A DNA stretch of 64,000 nt from VAZQ01 sp963756715 (GTDB taxonomy: Bacteria; Pseudomonadota; Alphaproteobacteria; Rhizobiales; Xanthobacteraceae). Both the position numbers and the translations under genes were made by a program. The notes beneath the pieces are model-generated. The model did no database searches. It had not been told where the DNA came from and saw only the letters and a list, made by a program, of their open reading frames with translations. Below, one piece after another: positions 35,852 to 45,665 of this stretch (position 1 is the first letter of the stretch; each line of letters opens with the position of its first letter). The stretch is from contig CAVWOV010000035.1 of assembly GCA_963756715.1 (NCBI GenBank), positions 248,001 to 312,000 of the forward strand, given 5' to 3'.

Positions 35852-35975
35852 CGGGCCAATGCCCAGCGCTGTCAAGCGGAGCTTTGCGCTGCTTTGAGAA
35901 TCACTCGGTCGATATTGCGACGCGTTACCCGGCAGACACAGCGCACGACGCGCGCCGATGCTTGGACAAAATCGG

Positions 35976-37044
35976 TCACTGACGCGGCGGGCTGTCCTGG
36001 CGGAAATAGACATCGACTTTCATGCCGACCGCGAGCGGACCCGGCTCGGTCAGGTCGACCAGCACTTCGACGATGTCGACGTCCGTGACATTCCGCTGGC
36101 CACGTGTGTTGCGTCCCTGTTCGACCAGCGGTGCGATGAACGAAACCGTTCCGGCGAATTCGCGCCCACGGAAGGCCGCCGGACGCACCATGACGGCTTG
36201 CCCGACCTTGATCTCTCCATAATCACGCTCGTCCAATTCTGCACGCACGCGCAGCCCTGAGATATCGCCGAGCAAGATGAGCGGCTGGCTTGACGAAGGA
36301 GAAGCCAGTTCGCCGGGCTTGGCGTTCAACTGGAGAATGGTGCCGGCGATCGGCGCGCGAATCGTCAACTTGTCGAGCGCCGTTTCGGTCACCAACAACT
36401 CGGTGCGCGCGATGTTGAGGTTCCCCTCGGCGCCGGAGGGGAATGGCGTGTTGTTGTCGTTCTCGACCTTTCGAAGGTCGGCCTTTAATTGATTGAGCCG
36501 GTTCTGGGTACGGGTGAGGTTCGCGCGCGCCGCATTCATGTCCGCATCGGATCCCCGGCCGGCCCGTTTTTCAATTGCTGCCTTGTCGAGGGCTGCGCGC
36601 GCCGCGATGACCGCCTTTTCGCCATCAAAAGCCGCGTCTTCCGCACGGCGTCGTGTCGGCGGTGCGGCTTGAAGCGTTCTCATCATTGCGCGTGCGCCGC
36701 CGCATCGCGGCCTGCGCTTCGCTGGTGGCCAACCGCGCCCGTGCTTCGGTATCGTCCAACTGGATCAGGGGCTCGCCTTCGAAGACCTTGTCATTCGCCT
36801 TGACCAGGACCTCGCGGATGATGCCGACCACCGGTGCGGCAATCTTGATCTCTCCGGACGCCGGCTCGACCCGGCCGGGGGCAACCGCCTGCCAACGCTT
36901 GTCCTCCGGGGGCGTGTCGGCCTTCGGCGCGTGGTTGGCCTCTTCGGCCTGCGCGGTCGGTAGGGTCGGAGCGAGAAAAAAGCCGAAGGAGCCGGCCAAT
37001 GACAGCGCGAACAGGACTGCCGCCTTACTGCTTGGCGTGATCAT
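35976..37044 (-). CDS. HlyD-family periplasmic adaptor of an ABC exporter (one-base frame break)
   Basis: The protein has a membrane/signal segment (AAVLFALSLAGSFGFFLAP) then a lipoyl half PGRVEPASGEIKIAAPVVGI and VKANDKVFEGEPLIQLDD. A coiled-coil hairpin (AAFDGEKAVIAARAALDKAA to LNQLKADLRKVE) follows. The second lipoyl half LTIRAPIAGTILQLNAKPGE and beta-barrel region come last. The frame breaks near 36690 at the start of the coiled coil; corrected length is 355. It is DevB-like, coupled to a DevA-type ATPase and DevC-type permease. ATG at 37044 follows AAGGTCC. Confidence 0.87.
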
Positions 37045-37775
37045 GGACCTTGCAACCTCCCTCGCTTTTTCCATCGATGCTCGCTGCGCCCGGCTCTTCG
37101 CCGACAATGCGTCCATCTTCGATGTGAACGACACGATTGGCGTACGGCAATATACGCGGATCATGTGTCACGACCAACACCCCGTGCGTCCTGTCCTTGG
37201 CGATATCCGACAAGACTTTCATAATGGCCTGACCGTTTTCGCTATCAAGAGCCGCGGTCGGTTCGTCGGCAAGAATGACCGACGGACTTCCAACGATCGC
37301 GCGCGCGATGGCGACACGTTGCTGTTCGCCGCCGCTGAGCTCGCGGGGAAAGGCTTTCAGTTTGTGGGAGAGGCCGACCCGCTCCAACGCGGTCTTGGCT
37401 TTTTCCATGGCTTTGCGCGATCGCTCGCCGCGCACGTCCAATGCCAGCCTGACATTGTCGATCGCCGTCAGCGTCGGAAACAGATGGTACGACTGAAAGA
37501 CAAACCCGACGTGTTCCCGCCGCAGCTTCGCCAGTTCCTCAGGCCCGGCACCCTCGGTGGAGTGGCCGCGGACGCGGACCGTTCCGCTGGTCGGAGTCAA
37601 CATGCATCCCAGAATGCAGAGCAGCGTGGTCTTGCCGCTTCCAGAGGGGCCCATGAGCAATGGTCATCTGACCGCCGGTCAGCAACAGGCTCACGCCTTT
37701 CAGGGCTTGCACCGCACCAGCGCCGCTGCCGAGTTGTTTGACAACATCGACGGCTTCGAGCAGCGCATCCGTCAT
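37025..37775 (-). CDS. ABC exporter ATP-binding protein, DevA/MacB-type (one-base frame break)
   Basis: The protein starts MTDALLEAVDVVKQLGSGAG and, after a break near 37657 just before the P-loop, continues with MGPSGSGKTTLLCILGCML, FVFQSYHLFPTLTAIDNVRL, LSGGEQQRVAIARAIVG and ILADEPTAALDS. One extra base explains the break; corrected length is 249. The start at 37775 overlaps the permease stop as ATGA, and its 3' end overlaps the HlyD gene start. This is the LolD/MacB class of mechanotransmission ATPases. Confidence 0.9.
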
Positions 37776-38905
37776 CGCGCGAATACCACGGCGGGGTCAA
37801 TCCGCATGACTTGCACGATTGCCGCTATCGCCGAGGCGATGCACATGACGACGGTGAGCAGAAACAGGCCGAGGGTCAGGCCCGGTGTCATCATGATGGG
37901 CAGCGCCGAGTCCGCCGTCATCCTGACAACGATCGCGCCGATCACGGCTGCGAGCGAAAATCCAATCACCGCGCTGAGAATGGCCTGCCAGATGATCACC
38001 TTGTAGATGTAGCTGCCCGACGAACCGATGGCGCGCAGCGTGGCGAACTCGGTGAGATGATCTTTGGTGCTGGAATATAACGTCTGTGCGACAATCACCG
38101 TGCCGACGATGATGCCGAGCAAGGCGCCGGCAAACAGCGCGGCGCCGGCACCGGTATCGAAAAGCCAAAACGCACGGCTGCGATCGCGAAATTCGGCCGA
38201 GGTCAGAACTTCGACGTCGGTCAGGGCGGCCCGCAGCCGGCCGCGGACGGTTTCGACATTTTCCCCCGGTGCGACCCGCACCAGGAAATACGTGGCCTTG
38301 GTGGGGGCGACCCCGGTATAGGCCCGCGCCCGGTCGAGCGTGGTGAACACATAGGGCGTCGTGGTGAACGAACGGATGCCCTTGGTCACCGCCGCGACTT
38401 CGACCTTCTGGCTGCGAATCTCCGCGGTTGCACCAAGCCCGGTGATCCCAAGCCGTTCGAAATAGGACTGGTCGACGGCGACACCGTTTGGAATCGAAAG
38501 CGCATCGATGCTGCCTTGCACCAAATTCCAGGGTGGCACGCCGGTTTCGCGAAGATCCGAGCCCACCAGGAATACCGGCGTCGATCCGCCGCCCGGGATG
38601 CGCCATTCCGCAAAACCGATGACCACCGGCGAGGCATCCGCGACACCCGGGACCGACAGCGCACGAAAGCGCTGGCGGTCATCCAGCAGCGAAGGGTCCT
38701 CGAAACATTTCGTGCCTTGCGGCATGACCCAGAGATCGGCCGGGGCATGCTCGATCATTGTCGTCACCATGTGCCCGAAGCCGAGATAGAGCCCCATCTG
38801 CACGGTCACGAGCACGATGGAAAATACGATGCCGATGATCGTCGCGATGAGGCGCAACCGGTCGTGAAACAAGTTCCGCGAAGCGAGGGTGAAGATCAGC
38901 GACAT
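37772..38905 (-). CDS. FtsX/MacB-type ABC exporter permease, DevC-like
   Basis: The 377-residue protein has one N-terminal membrane helix (LIATIIGIVFSIVLVTVQMG), a large periplasmic domain (about 45-255), then three membrane helices (LFAGALLGIIVGTVIVAQTL, IIWQAILSAVIGFSLAAVIG, LTLGLFLLTVVMCIASAIAA). This four-helix topology defines the MacB/LolE/DevC class. ATG at 38905 lies 19 bases after the acyltransferase stop. Cargo unknown; DevBCA systems export glycolipids in cyanobacteria. Confidence 0.9.
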   Translation of the reverse strand: MSLIFTLASRNLFHDRLRLIATIIGIVFSIVLVTVQMGLYLGFGHMVTTMIEHAPADLWVMPQGTKCFEDPSLLDDRQRFRALSVPGVADASPVVIGFAEWRIPGGGSTPVFLVGSDLRETGVPPWNLVQGSIDALSIPNGVAVDQSYFERLGITGLGATAEIRSQKVEVAAVTKGIRSFTTTPYVFTTLDRARAYTGVAPTKATYFLVRVAPGENVETVRGRLRAALTDVEVLTSAEFRDRSRAFWLFDTGAGAALFAGALLGIIVGTVIVAQTLYSSTKDHLTEFATLRAIGSSGSYIYKVIIWQAILSAVIGFSLAAVIGAIVVRMTADSALPIMMTPGLTLGLFLLTVVMCIASAIAAIVQVMRIDPAVVFAR

Positions 38906-38924
38906 GGTCGGTTTGACGATCCGG

Positions 38925-40130
38925 TTATTGATTGGAGATCTGCCGTCTGGCGCCAATCAATCGGGAGCCGAATGGGATCCGTTGCACCGCCACCACCGTG
39001 GCCCAGCTCAACGCCAAGGTGACGCTGAAGACAATCGCGGCCTTGGCGATGGCAAACAATGGAATACCCAGCAAGGCAAACTGCATCCAGACGACGAATA
39101 CATAGTGTACCAGATACATGCCATAGGCACTGTCGGAAAGGCTGTCGTAAACCCGCGAGCGGTGCTGCCCGAAGCGCAGAAATATCGCCACGAAGAAGAA
39201 ACATCCGCTCGCACACGCCAGAACGAAGGCGAGGTCGGCGGCAAATCGCAGGGCGAACGGGGCGTTCTCGCCGTCATCGATGATCAGGGCTGTGACCCCC
39301 ATCCACGCCAGGAAGGTGGCCAAGGCGACCGCGAGCCAGCCGAGCCAATTCTTGCCCAAGGTGCCCTCGGTCGAGAGCAGCCCTCGTTCGAGCCCGTAGG
39401 CGCCGATGCCGAGGCCGGCCAGGAAGTAGACGAGATAGTGCAGTGGGCGGCTTAGCTGGAAATCGAAGGCGCCGAAATGGCTCCATTTCCAGGGTGTGAA
39501 AATCAGCGCCAGTGGAATGTAGGCGAGCGCGGACACCGCCACCAGGCCGACAAAGTACCGGATCGGGTGCGCGCGCGCCGAAGAGGAGAGGCGGGCCAGC
39601 AGTTCGCCGCATTGCGGTGCGAAGCGGTAAAGGCCAGCGGCGATAAGGTCGAAGATTAGAAGTTGCCAGAGAAACCATTGCGGGCCGCTTGGCCAGAATG
39701 GCAGCGATCGCAATTTGCCCCAGTAGGCCGCAAAGCTCGGGTCGGCGGCCGACACCAGGTAGCTTGGGTAGTAGGCGAGCGGCATCAGGAATGCCACCAC
39801 CAGAATGAGCGGCACGCCGATCCGCTTGAAGCGGTCGGACAGAAAGGTCCAGCTCTGTTTTCTCTTCAGGCTCGGCCACACGAACAGGCCTGACAGGAAG
39901 AACATGAACGACATCAGGTAGACGTCTTGCCAGGCGCAAAAGATGTCGAAGCCCATCCAGCGGTGGTGGCTGTCGATGATGGGGAAGGCCTGCCACTGAT
40001 ACGGCGCGCGGTCGAACGGGTAGGAAGCGGCGGGGAGGAAATCCAGGTAGGCAAGGACGGAATGGAACGCCAACACGATCAGGATGACGACAGCCCGCAA
40101 GTTGCTCAGAGCCAAGCTGGACTTAGACAT
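38925..40130 (-). CDS. acyltransferase 3 family membrane protein (OpgC/OafA-like)
   Basis: The 401-residue protein has about ten membrane helices. It begins SNLRAVVILIVLAFHSVLAY, the family's histidine-containing first helix, and includes VYLMSFMFFLSGLFVWPSLK, the RFKRIGVPLILVV motif and YGMYLVHYVFVVWMQFALLG near the end. The family O-acylates exported carbohydrates or lipids. It shares a transcript direction and tight spacing with the exporter genes, suggesting it modifies the exported glycolipid or polysaccharide. Confidence 0.87.
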   Translation of the reverse strand: MSKSSLALSNLRAVVILIVLAFHSVLAYLDFLPAASYPFDRAPYQWQAFPIIDSHHRWMGFDIFCAWQDVYLMSFMFFLSGLFVWPSLKRKQSWTFLSDRFKRIGVPLILVVAFLMPLAYYPSYLVSAADPSFAAYWGKLRSLPFWPSGPQWFLWQLLIFDLIAAGLYRFAPQCGELLARLSSSARAHPIRYFVGLVAVSALAYIPLALIFTPWKWSHFGAFDFQLSRPLHYLVYFLAGLGIGAYGLERGLLSTEGTLGKNWLGWLAVALATFLAWMGVTALIIDDGENAPFALRFAADLAFVLACASGCFFFVAIFLRFGQHRSRVYDSLSDSAYGMYLVHYVFVVWMQFALLGIPLFAIAKAAIVFSVTLALSWATVVAVQRIPFGSRLIGARRQISNQ

Positions 40131-40473
40131 CCCCGTACAGTCCCCGGTGCGACTGAGTGTTGCGGATTTTCTAGTCTAATGGGGGTACATAACAAGTTCA
40201 TCGACCGGCGGAAATCGTCCCGGCCAGGCTTGGCCTCGCGCTGGCGATTCGCGGCGCCGGCCACAGAATACGTCGATAGCCCGCAAAAGTACCCGTGCGC
40301 ACCGCACAATGGGGCGGGGGCCATGCGATGGGATGACGCATCGCCGGGGCAAAAAGGCGTGCATGCCGATGGTCAAGGCGGCCAAAGTCTCCCCGAAATG
40401 GCCTTATTGTGGCGCAATTGACACGGTCAAATCATCATCAACGCTCTTTCAAACTAGGACAAGGGGATTGAAA
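40131..40473. other. intergenic region between divergent acyltransferase and DUF2147 genes
   Basis: No gene is seen. A good -35-like TTGACA lies at 40418-40423, forming a small palindrome TTGACACGGTCAA (40418-40430), about 50 bases upstream of the DUF2147 start. No convincing -10 box was found. Confidence 0.4.
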
Positions 40474-41031
40474 GTGCATCGCATAGCGCTGACGTTTTTG
40501 AGTCTGACGGCGTTCGCCGTTGCCGGTTCGGGCGCGGTGGCCGCGGAGCCGACGGCCGCAGGCCTTTGGCAGAAGGTCGAAGATGGGCACTCGGTCGGGT
40601 GGTTCGTCTTCGTCGAGCACGATGGGGTCTTCGAGGGCGCGATCGCCAAGATATTCCCAAAGCCCGGTGGGGATCCCAATCCGCGCTGCGTCAAATGTCA
40701 GGACGATCGCCGTAATACGCCGATCGTCGGCATGTCTCTGGTCCGGGACATGAAGCGGGCTGGATTGCGATATGAAGGCGGCAACATCGTCGATCCGCGC
40801 GACGGCCAGATCTACAACGCCATCATGTCGGTCAGTCCCGACGGCCAAAAGCTGACGCTTCGCGGCTACCTTGGTATTCCGCTGCTCGGAAAGGACGAAG
40901 TCTGGGAACGGCTTCCCGACAAGGCCGTTGCGCAGCTCGATCGGTCGGTCGTCGCGAAGTATCTTCCCGCGCATCTTCGCTCCGCTCCGTCCCGGCGGAC
41001 CGACTCCAAGGCGAAGGCGAGCGCGCGTTAA
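40474..41031 (+). CDS. DUF2147 family exported protein
   Basis: The 185-residue protein has a signal peptide (about 1-24, ending AVAAEP). The DUF2147 domain follows, with GLWQKVEDGHSVGWFVFVEH, the paired cysteines of PRCVKCQDDRRNTPIVG, DPRDGQIYNAIMSVSPDG and LTLRGYLGIPLLGKDEVWER. A basic tail ends the protein. Start is GTG 40474 with AAGGGG seven bases upstream; TTG 40468 is possible. Function unknown; periplasmic. Confidence 0.85.
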   Translation: MHRIALTFLSLTAFAVAGSGAVAAEPTAAGLWQKVEDGHSVGWFVFVEHDGVFEGAIAKIFPKPGGDPNPRCVKCQDDRRNTPIVGMSLVRDMKRAGLRYEGGNIVDPRDGQIYNAIMSVSPDGQKLTLRGYLGIPLLGKDEVWERLPDKAVAQLDRSVVAKYLPAHLRSAPSRRTDSKAKASAR

Positions 41032-41094
41032 GCAGTCCGCCGGCGCAGCGGCTGGTTCGTTGCCTGCGTGAGGGCTGATCAAGCCAGCGAGTTG

Positions 41095-41118
41095 GGCTTC
41101 ACCCGGGCGGGTGAAGCC
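41095..41118. terminator. hairpin terminator after the DUF2147 gene
   Basis: GGCTTCACCC at 41095-41104 and GGGTGAAGCC at 41109-41118 form a perfect ten-base stem with a GGGC loop. It lies 64 bases past the stop. The remaining 41119-41426 contains no recognisable gene. Confidence 0.6.
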
Positions 41119-41426
41119 GGGGCGCGGATTGGCCGAAGCGCTGCCGCGACCTCATGTGAATTTCCAGCGGTTCCATGTGGCCGCTTGCATTCAAATTCGG
41201 CAATTGCCGCATCCATGGGCAATCAGCACGTCATTTGGCTGAGCCGAAATGCATCGGCTCCTTACCAGAGGACTAGCCCTGACGCCCCCATTTTACTGCA
41301 GGAATTAGGCGTTTCGGCCTGAACGGACGTCGTCGTCTGCGACCGGTGGGCCGTGCGATCCAACATGCGCGCTTGGCATCCGCCTTGCTCTTTCTTGCAG
41401 AGCACAATCACACCATGAGGTTCGCA

Positions 41427-42431
41427 ATGTCGCTAGAACGCTTGGGCCTCGGGCTTGCCCGAGTTGCGAAGCCGGCTCTGACCTGTGCCCTGGGTGTCGC
41501 CCTTTGGTCGACCACGGCGCTGGCGGCCGACAAGGTGACCTTTCTGACCAGTTGGTTTGCGCAAGCCGAGCACGGCGGCTTTTACCAGGCCAAGGCAACC
41601 GGCATCTACGAGAAGGCCGGCCTCGACGTCACGCTCAAGATGGGCGGTCCGCAGGTCAACGGCATGCAGCTTCTGCTGGCCGGCGAAACCGACGTGATGA
41701 TGGGTTACGATCTTCAGGTCCTCAAGATGCTGGAGCAGAAGCTGCCGGTCGTCACGATCGCGACCTCGTTCCAGTACGACTTGCAAGGCATGATGACGCA
41801 CGACAACGTCAGCAGTCTCGCCGACCTCAAGGACAAGACCATTCTCATCGCCACCTCCGGCCGCACCACCTGGTGGCCATGGCTCAAATCGAAATTCAAA
41901 TACACCGACGAGCAGACCAGGCCCTACACGTTCAATCTGCAGCCCTTCTTTGCCGACAAGAATATCGTCCAGCAGTCCTATCCCTCGTCGGAACCGTTTC
42001 AGGCGAAGCAGCAGGGCGTGCCGGTGAAGTTCTTCCTGTTCGCGCGCGACGGCTATCCGCCCTACGGCACCACCATGGTGGCGAACCGCAACTTCGTCGA
42101 CAAGCGGCCGGACGTGGCGGCGCGCTTCGTCAAGGCGTCGCTGGAGGGCTGGAAGAGCTACCTGACCAATCCGGCGCCCGGCAATGTCCTCATCAAGGCC
42201 GACAATCCGAAGATGAGCGATGCCCAGATCGCCTTCGGTGTCGAGCAGATGAAGGCGCTCAAGGTACTTGATGGCGGCGACGCGAAAACGATGGGTATCG
42301 GCATCATCACTGAGCCGCGCTGGAAGGCCACCTACGACTTCATGGTCGGAGCCGGCCTGCTCAAGCCGGAGGTTGACTGGAAGCAGGGCTTCACCGACAA
42401 ATTCGTCAAGTCGCTCAAGCTTTCGATGTAA
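41427..42431 (+). CDS. NMT1/THI5-like ABC transporter substrate-binding protein
   Basis: A periplasmic binding protein of 334 residues. The signal peptide ends near TTALAADKVTF. The binding domain shows FLTSWFAQAEHGGFYQAKAT, IYEKAGLDVTLKMGGPQVNG, ETDVMMGYDLQVLKM and FLFARDGYPPYGTTMVAN. Members bind nitrogen heterocycles such as thiamine pyrimidine precursors, riboflavin or other aromatics. It heads a five-gene plus-strand operon with ATPase, permease, amidohydrolase and Rieske oxygenase. ATG at 41427 is chosen because GAGG lies seven bases upstream; 41415 is in frame without one. Confidence 0.88.
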   Translation: MSLERLGLGLARVAKPALTCALGVALWSTTALAADKVTFLTSWFAQAEHGGFYQAKATGIYEKAGLDVTLKMGGPQVNGMQLLLAGETDVMMGYDLQVLKMLEQKLPVVTIATSFQYDLQGMMTHDNVSSLADLKDKTILIATSGRTTWWPWLKSKFKYTDEQTRPYTFNLQPFFADKNIVQQSYPSSEPFQAKQQGVPVKFFLFARDGYPPYGTTMVANRNFVDKRPDVAARFVKASLEGWKSYLTNPAPGNVLIKADNPKMSDAQIAFGVEQMKALKVLDGGDAKTMGIGIITEPRWKATYDFMVGAGLLKPEVDWKQGFTDKFVKSLKLSM

Positions 42432-42450
42432 CGCAGGTCCAAGCCGGGTC

Positions 42451-43279
42451 GTGTTGGCACCGAACGAGACTTCGCCCGTAGCGGCTGGGTCGCGAGTGGG
42501 CGCGCCCGTGGTGGAAATCCTCTCCGCGGAGAAGGTTTTCGCCAACGGGACGCGCGCACTTGCGCCCATTGACCTGACGATCGCGCAGGGCGAATTCCTC
42601 ACCCTGATCGGCCCGTCCGGCTGCGGCAAGAGTACGCTGCTCAAGCTTATCGCCAACCTGATCGAGCCTTCTGACGGACGTATCGTCTGGTGGTCCGGCG
42701 CGTTCGACAAGGTCGGAGCCGCAAGGCCGGTCGCTGGCCTTCGTGTTTCAGGATCCGACCTTGATGCCGTGGGCGCGGGTCGAGACCAATGTGCGCTTGC
42801 CGCTCGATCTTGGCCGCGTGGCGAAGGCCGACAGCAACGCGCGGGTCAAGCAGGCGTTGTCGCGCGTCGGCCTCGACGGATTCGCCAAGCACTATCCACG
42901 GCAATTGTCCGGCGGCATGAAGATGCGGGTTTCGATCGCGCGCAGCCTGGTGACCGAACCTGATCTCCTGCTCATGGACGAGCCGTTCGGCGCGCTCGAC
43001 GAGTTCACCCGCAATCGTCTCGACGCCGACCTCATCAAGTTGTGGTGGGATCGTAAGCTGACCTCGGTGTTCGTCACCCACTCGATTTACGAAGCTGTAT
43101 TCCTGTCGACCCGCGTTGTCGTGATGGGTGCACAGCCGGGCCGGATATTCAGGACCATGACGATCGACGAGCCGCACCCGCGCGACGAGAGCTTCCGCAA
43201 CTCGCCGGGCTTTGCTGAATATTGCCGCGCGCTATCGGCCTCGCTGACCGAAGTGTCGCTGGCGCAGATGCGGAGGTGA
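42451..43279 (+). CDS. ABC transporter ATP-binding protein, nitrate/taurine/thiamine-precursor class (one-base frame break)
   Basis: The P-loop FLTLIGPSGCGKSTLLKLIA and the start of the domain lie in one frame. After a break near 42727 the protein continues with FVFQDPTLMPWARVETNVRL, LSGGMKMRVSIARSLVTEP and LLMDEPFGALDEFTRN. One extra C explains the break; corrected length about 275 from a GTG at 42451, with a weak ribosome site. It energises the permease downstream. Confidence 0.88.
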
Positions 43280-43323
43280 TTTCGATGTCGAGCAATGCCA
43301 CCTGTTGCCGCGAACTCGGTCCG

Positions 43324-43427
43324 CTCCCTCCCCCCTTGAGGGGGAGGGGTGGGGAGGGGGGTGGTTTGGGAAAGATCCGGTCTTGGCGCACCCCCCTCCC
43401 TGTCCCTCCCCCTCAAGGGGGGAGGGG
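43324..43427. repeat. dispersed palindromic element, copy 1
   Basis: Two GC-rich arms, CTCCCCCCTTGAGGGGGAGG at the left and its near-exact inverse with CCTCAAGGGGGGAGG at the right, flank about 35 bases. Each arm is itself a hairpin. A second copy lies at 58240-58349. It sits between the ATPase and permease genes of an operon. Confidence 0.85.
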
Positions 43428-43484
43428 ACGCTGCGGAACGAATCTTTGCAGAGCCGTCAACCCTCAGCTTTCCGGGTGAGAGTG

Positions 43485-44285
43485 ATGCGTCCGCTCGTCC
43501 AGTCCGAAACCGCGATGACGATCCTCGCTCCTCTGGCCGTCGGCGTGGTGATGGTGGTCGTCTGGGAGGTGATCTGCCGGACCGCGCACATCCCGATCTT
43601 TCTGTTTCCGAAGCCGAGCGATATCGCCGCCAAGCTGGTCAGCGAATGGCCCTCGCTGCTCTCGGCGCTTTGGATGACGCTGCGCGTCGCGCTGCAGGCG
43701 TTCGCGGCGGCGATCATCATCGGCACTTTCATCGCCTTTCTGTTCGTGCAGAGCCGCGCGATCGAAATGAGCTTTTTTCCCTACGCGGTGCTGCTCCAGG
43801 TGACGCCGATCGTCGCAATTGCGCCGCTGATCATCATCCTGGTGAAGAACACCCAGGTTGCGCTGACGGTGTGCGCGACCGTGGTGGCGATCTTTCCGAT
43901 CATCTCCAACACCACGCTCGGCCTGCGTAGCGTCGATCCTGGTCTGGTCAATCTGTTCCGCATGAACCGGGCAGGGCGGCTGCAGACGCTGTGGCGCCTG
44001 CGCATCCCGAGCGCGCTGCCGTATTTCTTCGGCGGCTTGCGCATCTCGAGCGGTCTCGCGCTGATCGGTTCGGTGGTCGCCGAATTTGTCGCCGGCACCG
44101 GCGGGCGCAGTGCGGGGCTTGCCTACGAGATCCTGCAGTCCGGCTTCCAACTCGACATCCCGCGCATGTTTGCGGCGCTCTTTCTCATTACCCTCGCGGG
44201 GGTGGGGCTGTTCGCCGTCATGGTCGGACTCTCGAAGCTCGCGCTCGGCCAATGGCATGAGAGCGAGGTCGCGGCCGAAACATGA
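43485..44285 (+). CDS. ABC transporter permease
   Basis: The 266-residue inner-membrane permease has about six helices. It shows TILAPLAVGVVMVVVWEVIC, FLFPKPSDIAAKLVSEWPSL, FAAAIIIGTFIAFLFVQSRA, VTPIVAIAPLIIILVKNTQV and the coupling loop FRMNRAGRLQTLWRLRIPSA. The start ATG 43485 follows GTGAG. Its stop overlaps the amidohydrolase start as ATGA. It completes the transporter of this operon. Confidence 0.9.
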   Translation: MRPLVQSETAMTILAPLAVGVVMVVVWEVICRTAHIPIFLFPKPSDIAAKLVSEWPSLLSALWMTLRVALQAFAAAIIIGTFIAFLFVQSRAIEMSFFPYAVLLQVTPIVAIAPLIIILVKNTQVALTVCATVVAIFPIISNTTLGLRSVDPGLVNLFRMNRAGRLQTLWRLRIPSALPYFFGGLRISSGLALIGSVVAEFVAGTGGRSAGLAYEILQSGFQLDIPRMFAALFLITLAGVGLFAVMVGLSKLALGQWHESEVAAET

Positions 44286-45644
44286 CGTCGATGCTCATCC
44301 ACGGTGCCGCGGGGATATTCACCGGGCTTCCGGGCGAAGCCATTCGCGCCAGCGGCTCGATTCGGGTGATCGACGGACGCATTGCGGCGGTCGGGAGGCT
44401 CGAACCGGCAGCCCGGCGAACGGCTGATCGATGCGTCCGGGTGCGTGGTCTATCCGGGGCTCGTCTCGACCCACCACCATCTCTTCCAGTGCGTGCTCAA
44501 AGGCGTGCGGTCGGGCATCGATGCGCCGTTGCTCGAATGGCTGCGAGCGGTGCCGTATTCGTATTGGAGCAAGATCGACGAGGAGGCGCTACGCACGGCG
44601 GCGCGCATCGGCCTCGTCGAGCTGTTGTTGTCGGGGACCACGCTGGCGGCCGATCACCATTATCTGTTTGCGGAGAGCTACCGCTTCGATCCGTCGCACG
44701 TGATCTTCGAGGTGGCGGAAGAGCTCGGCATCCGCCTGGTGTTCTGCCGCGGCGGCGCCACCAAGGCACGCGTGTTCGATACGCCCGACCTGGTGCCGAC
44801 GCCGGCCGAGCCGATCGACCGCATGATCAAGTCTGTCGAAGCCTGCGCCCAGCGCTACCACGATCCTTCACCCGACAGCATGCGCCGTGTCGCCTTCGCG
44901 CCGACCACCCCGCCCTGGTCACTTGAGCCGGAAGAGCCGCGGGAGATCGCGGCCGCGGCGCGCCGCATGGGCGTGCGCATCCACGGCCACCTGTCCGAGA
45001 CGACGGCCGATGTCGACTTCTGCCTTGCGACTTACGGCAAGCGCCCCGTGCACTGGCTCGCCGACCATGATTATCTTGGGCGCGACGTCTGGCTCGCGCA
45101 TCTCGTTCATATCGACGACGAGGAGATTCGACTTCTCGCCGAGACCGGCACCGGGATGGCGCATTGTCCGCAATCGAACTGCCGCCTCGGGTCGGGCATC
45201 GCTCCGGCGGAGAAGCTTGCGGCGCTCGGCGGCAACGTTTCGCTCGCTGTCGACGGTGCGGCATCAAACGAGTCGGCGGACATGGTCAGCGAGATGAACA
45301 GCGCCTGGCACACCCATCGGGCCACCAAGGGCGCGGGTGCGGTGACCATCGAGGAAGTCGTCCGCTGGGCGAGCGCCAACGGCGCCCGCGTGCTGGGATA
45401 CGACGATGCCGGAACGATCGCGCCCGGCAAGCTCGCCGACCTCGCGATCTTCGACCTTTCGCATCCGCGTTACTTCGGCCTGCACGATCCGCTGCTCGGC
45501 CCGGTCGCGGCTGCTGGCTCGGCGCATCTTCGCTACCTGCTCGTTGGAGGACGCATTGTGGTTGACGACGGTGCGATCCCCGGGCTCGATCTCGCCGCGC
45601 TGCGCCATGAGGCGTCGCGCGTCGTCGCTCGTCTTGCCGCCTGA
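44282..45644 (+). CDS. amidohydrolase, 8-oxoguanine deaminase/AtzB-TrzN-like (one-base frame break)
   Basis: Metal-dependent deaminase or hydrolase of the AtzA/TrzN/SsnA branch. Metal ligands are seen in VYPGLVSTHHHLFQ, GVRIHGHLSET and the active-site aspartate in SLAVDGAASNESADM. LAHLVHIDDEEI and MAHCPQSNCRLGSGIAP are also typical. The first 40 residues (MTSMLIHGAAGIFTGL) are in another frame; an extra G near 44407 explains it. Corrected length 453. Operon context (ABC uptake, Rieske oxygenase) suggests a purine- or triazine-like ring substrate. Confidence 0.88.
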
Positions 45645-45665
45645 TCATTCGACGGAGGGAAAGTC

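Noticed and set aside
43324..43427. Rho-independent terminator inside the transport operon
   Set aside because: The double-arm structure and second copy at 58240-58349 indicate a dispersed repeat; no T-tract follows.
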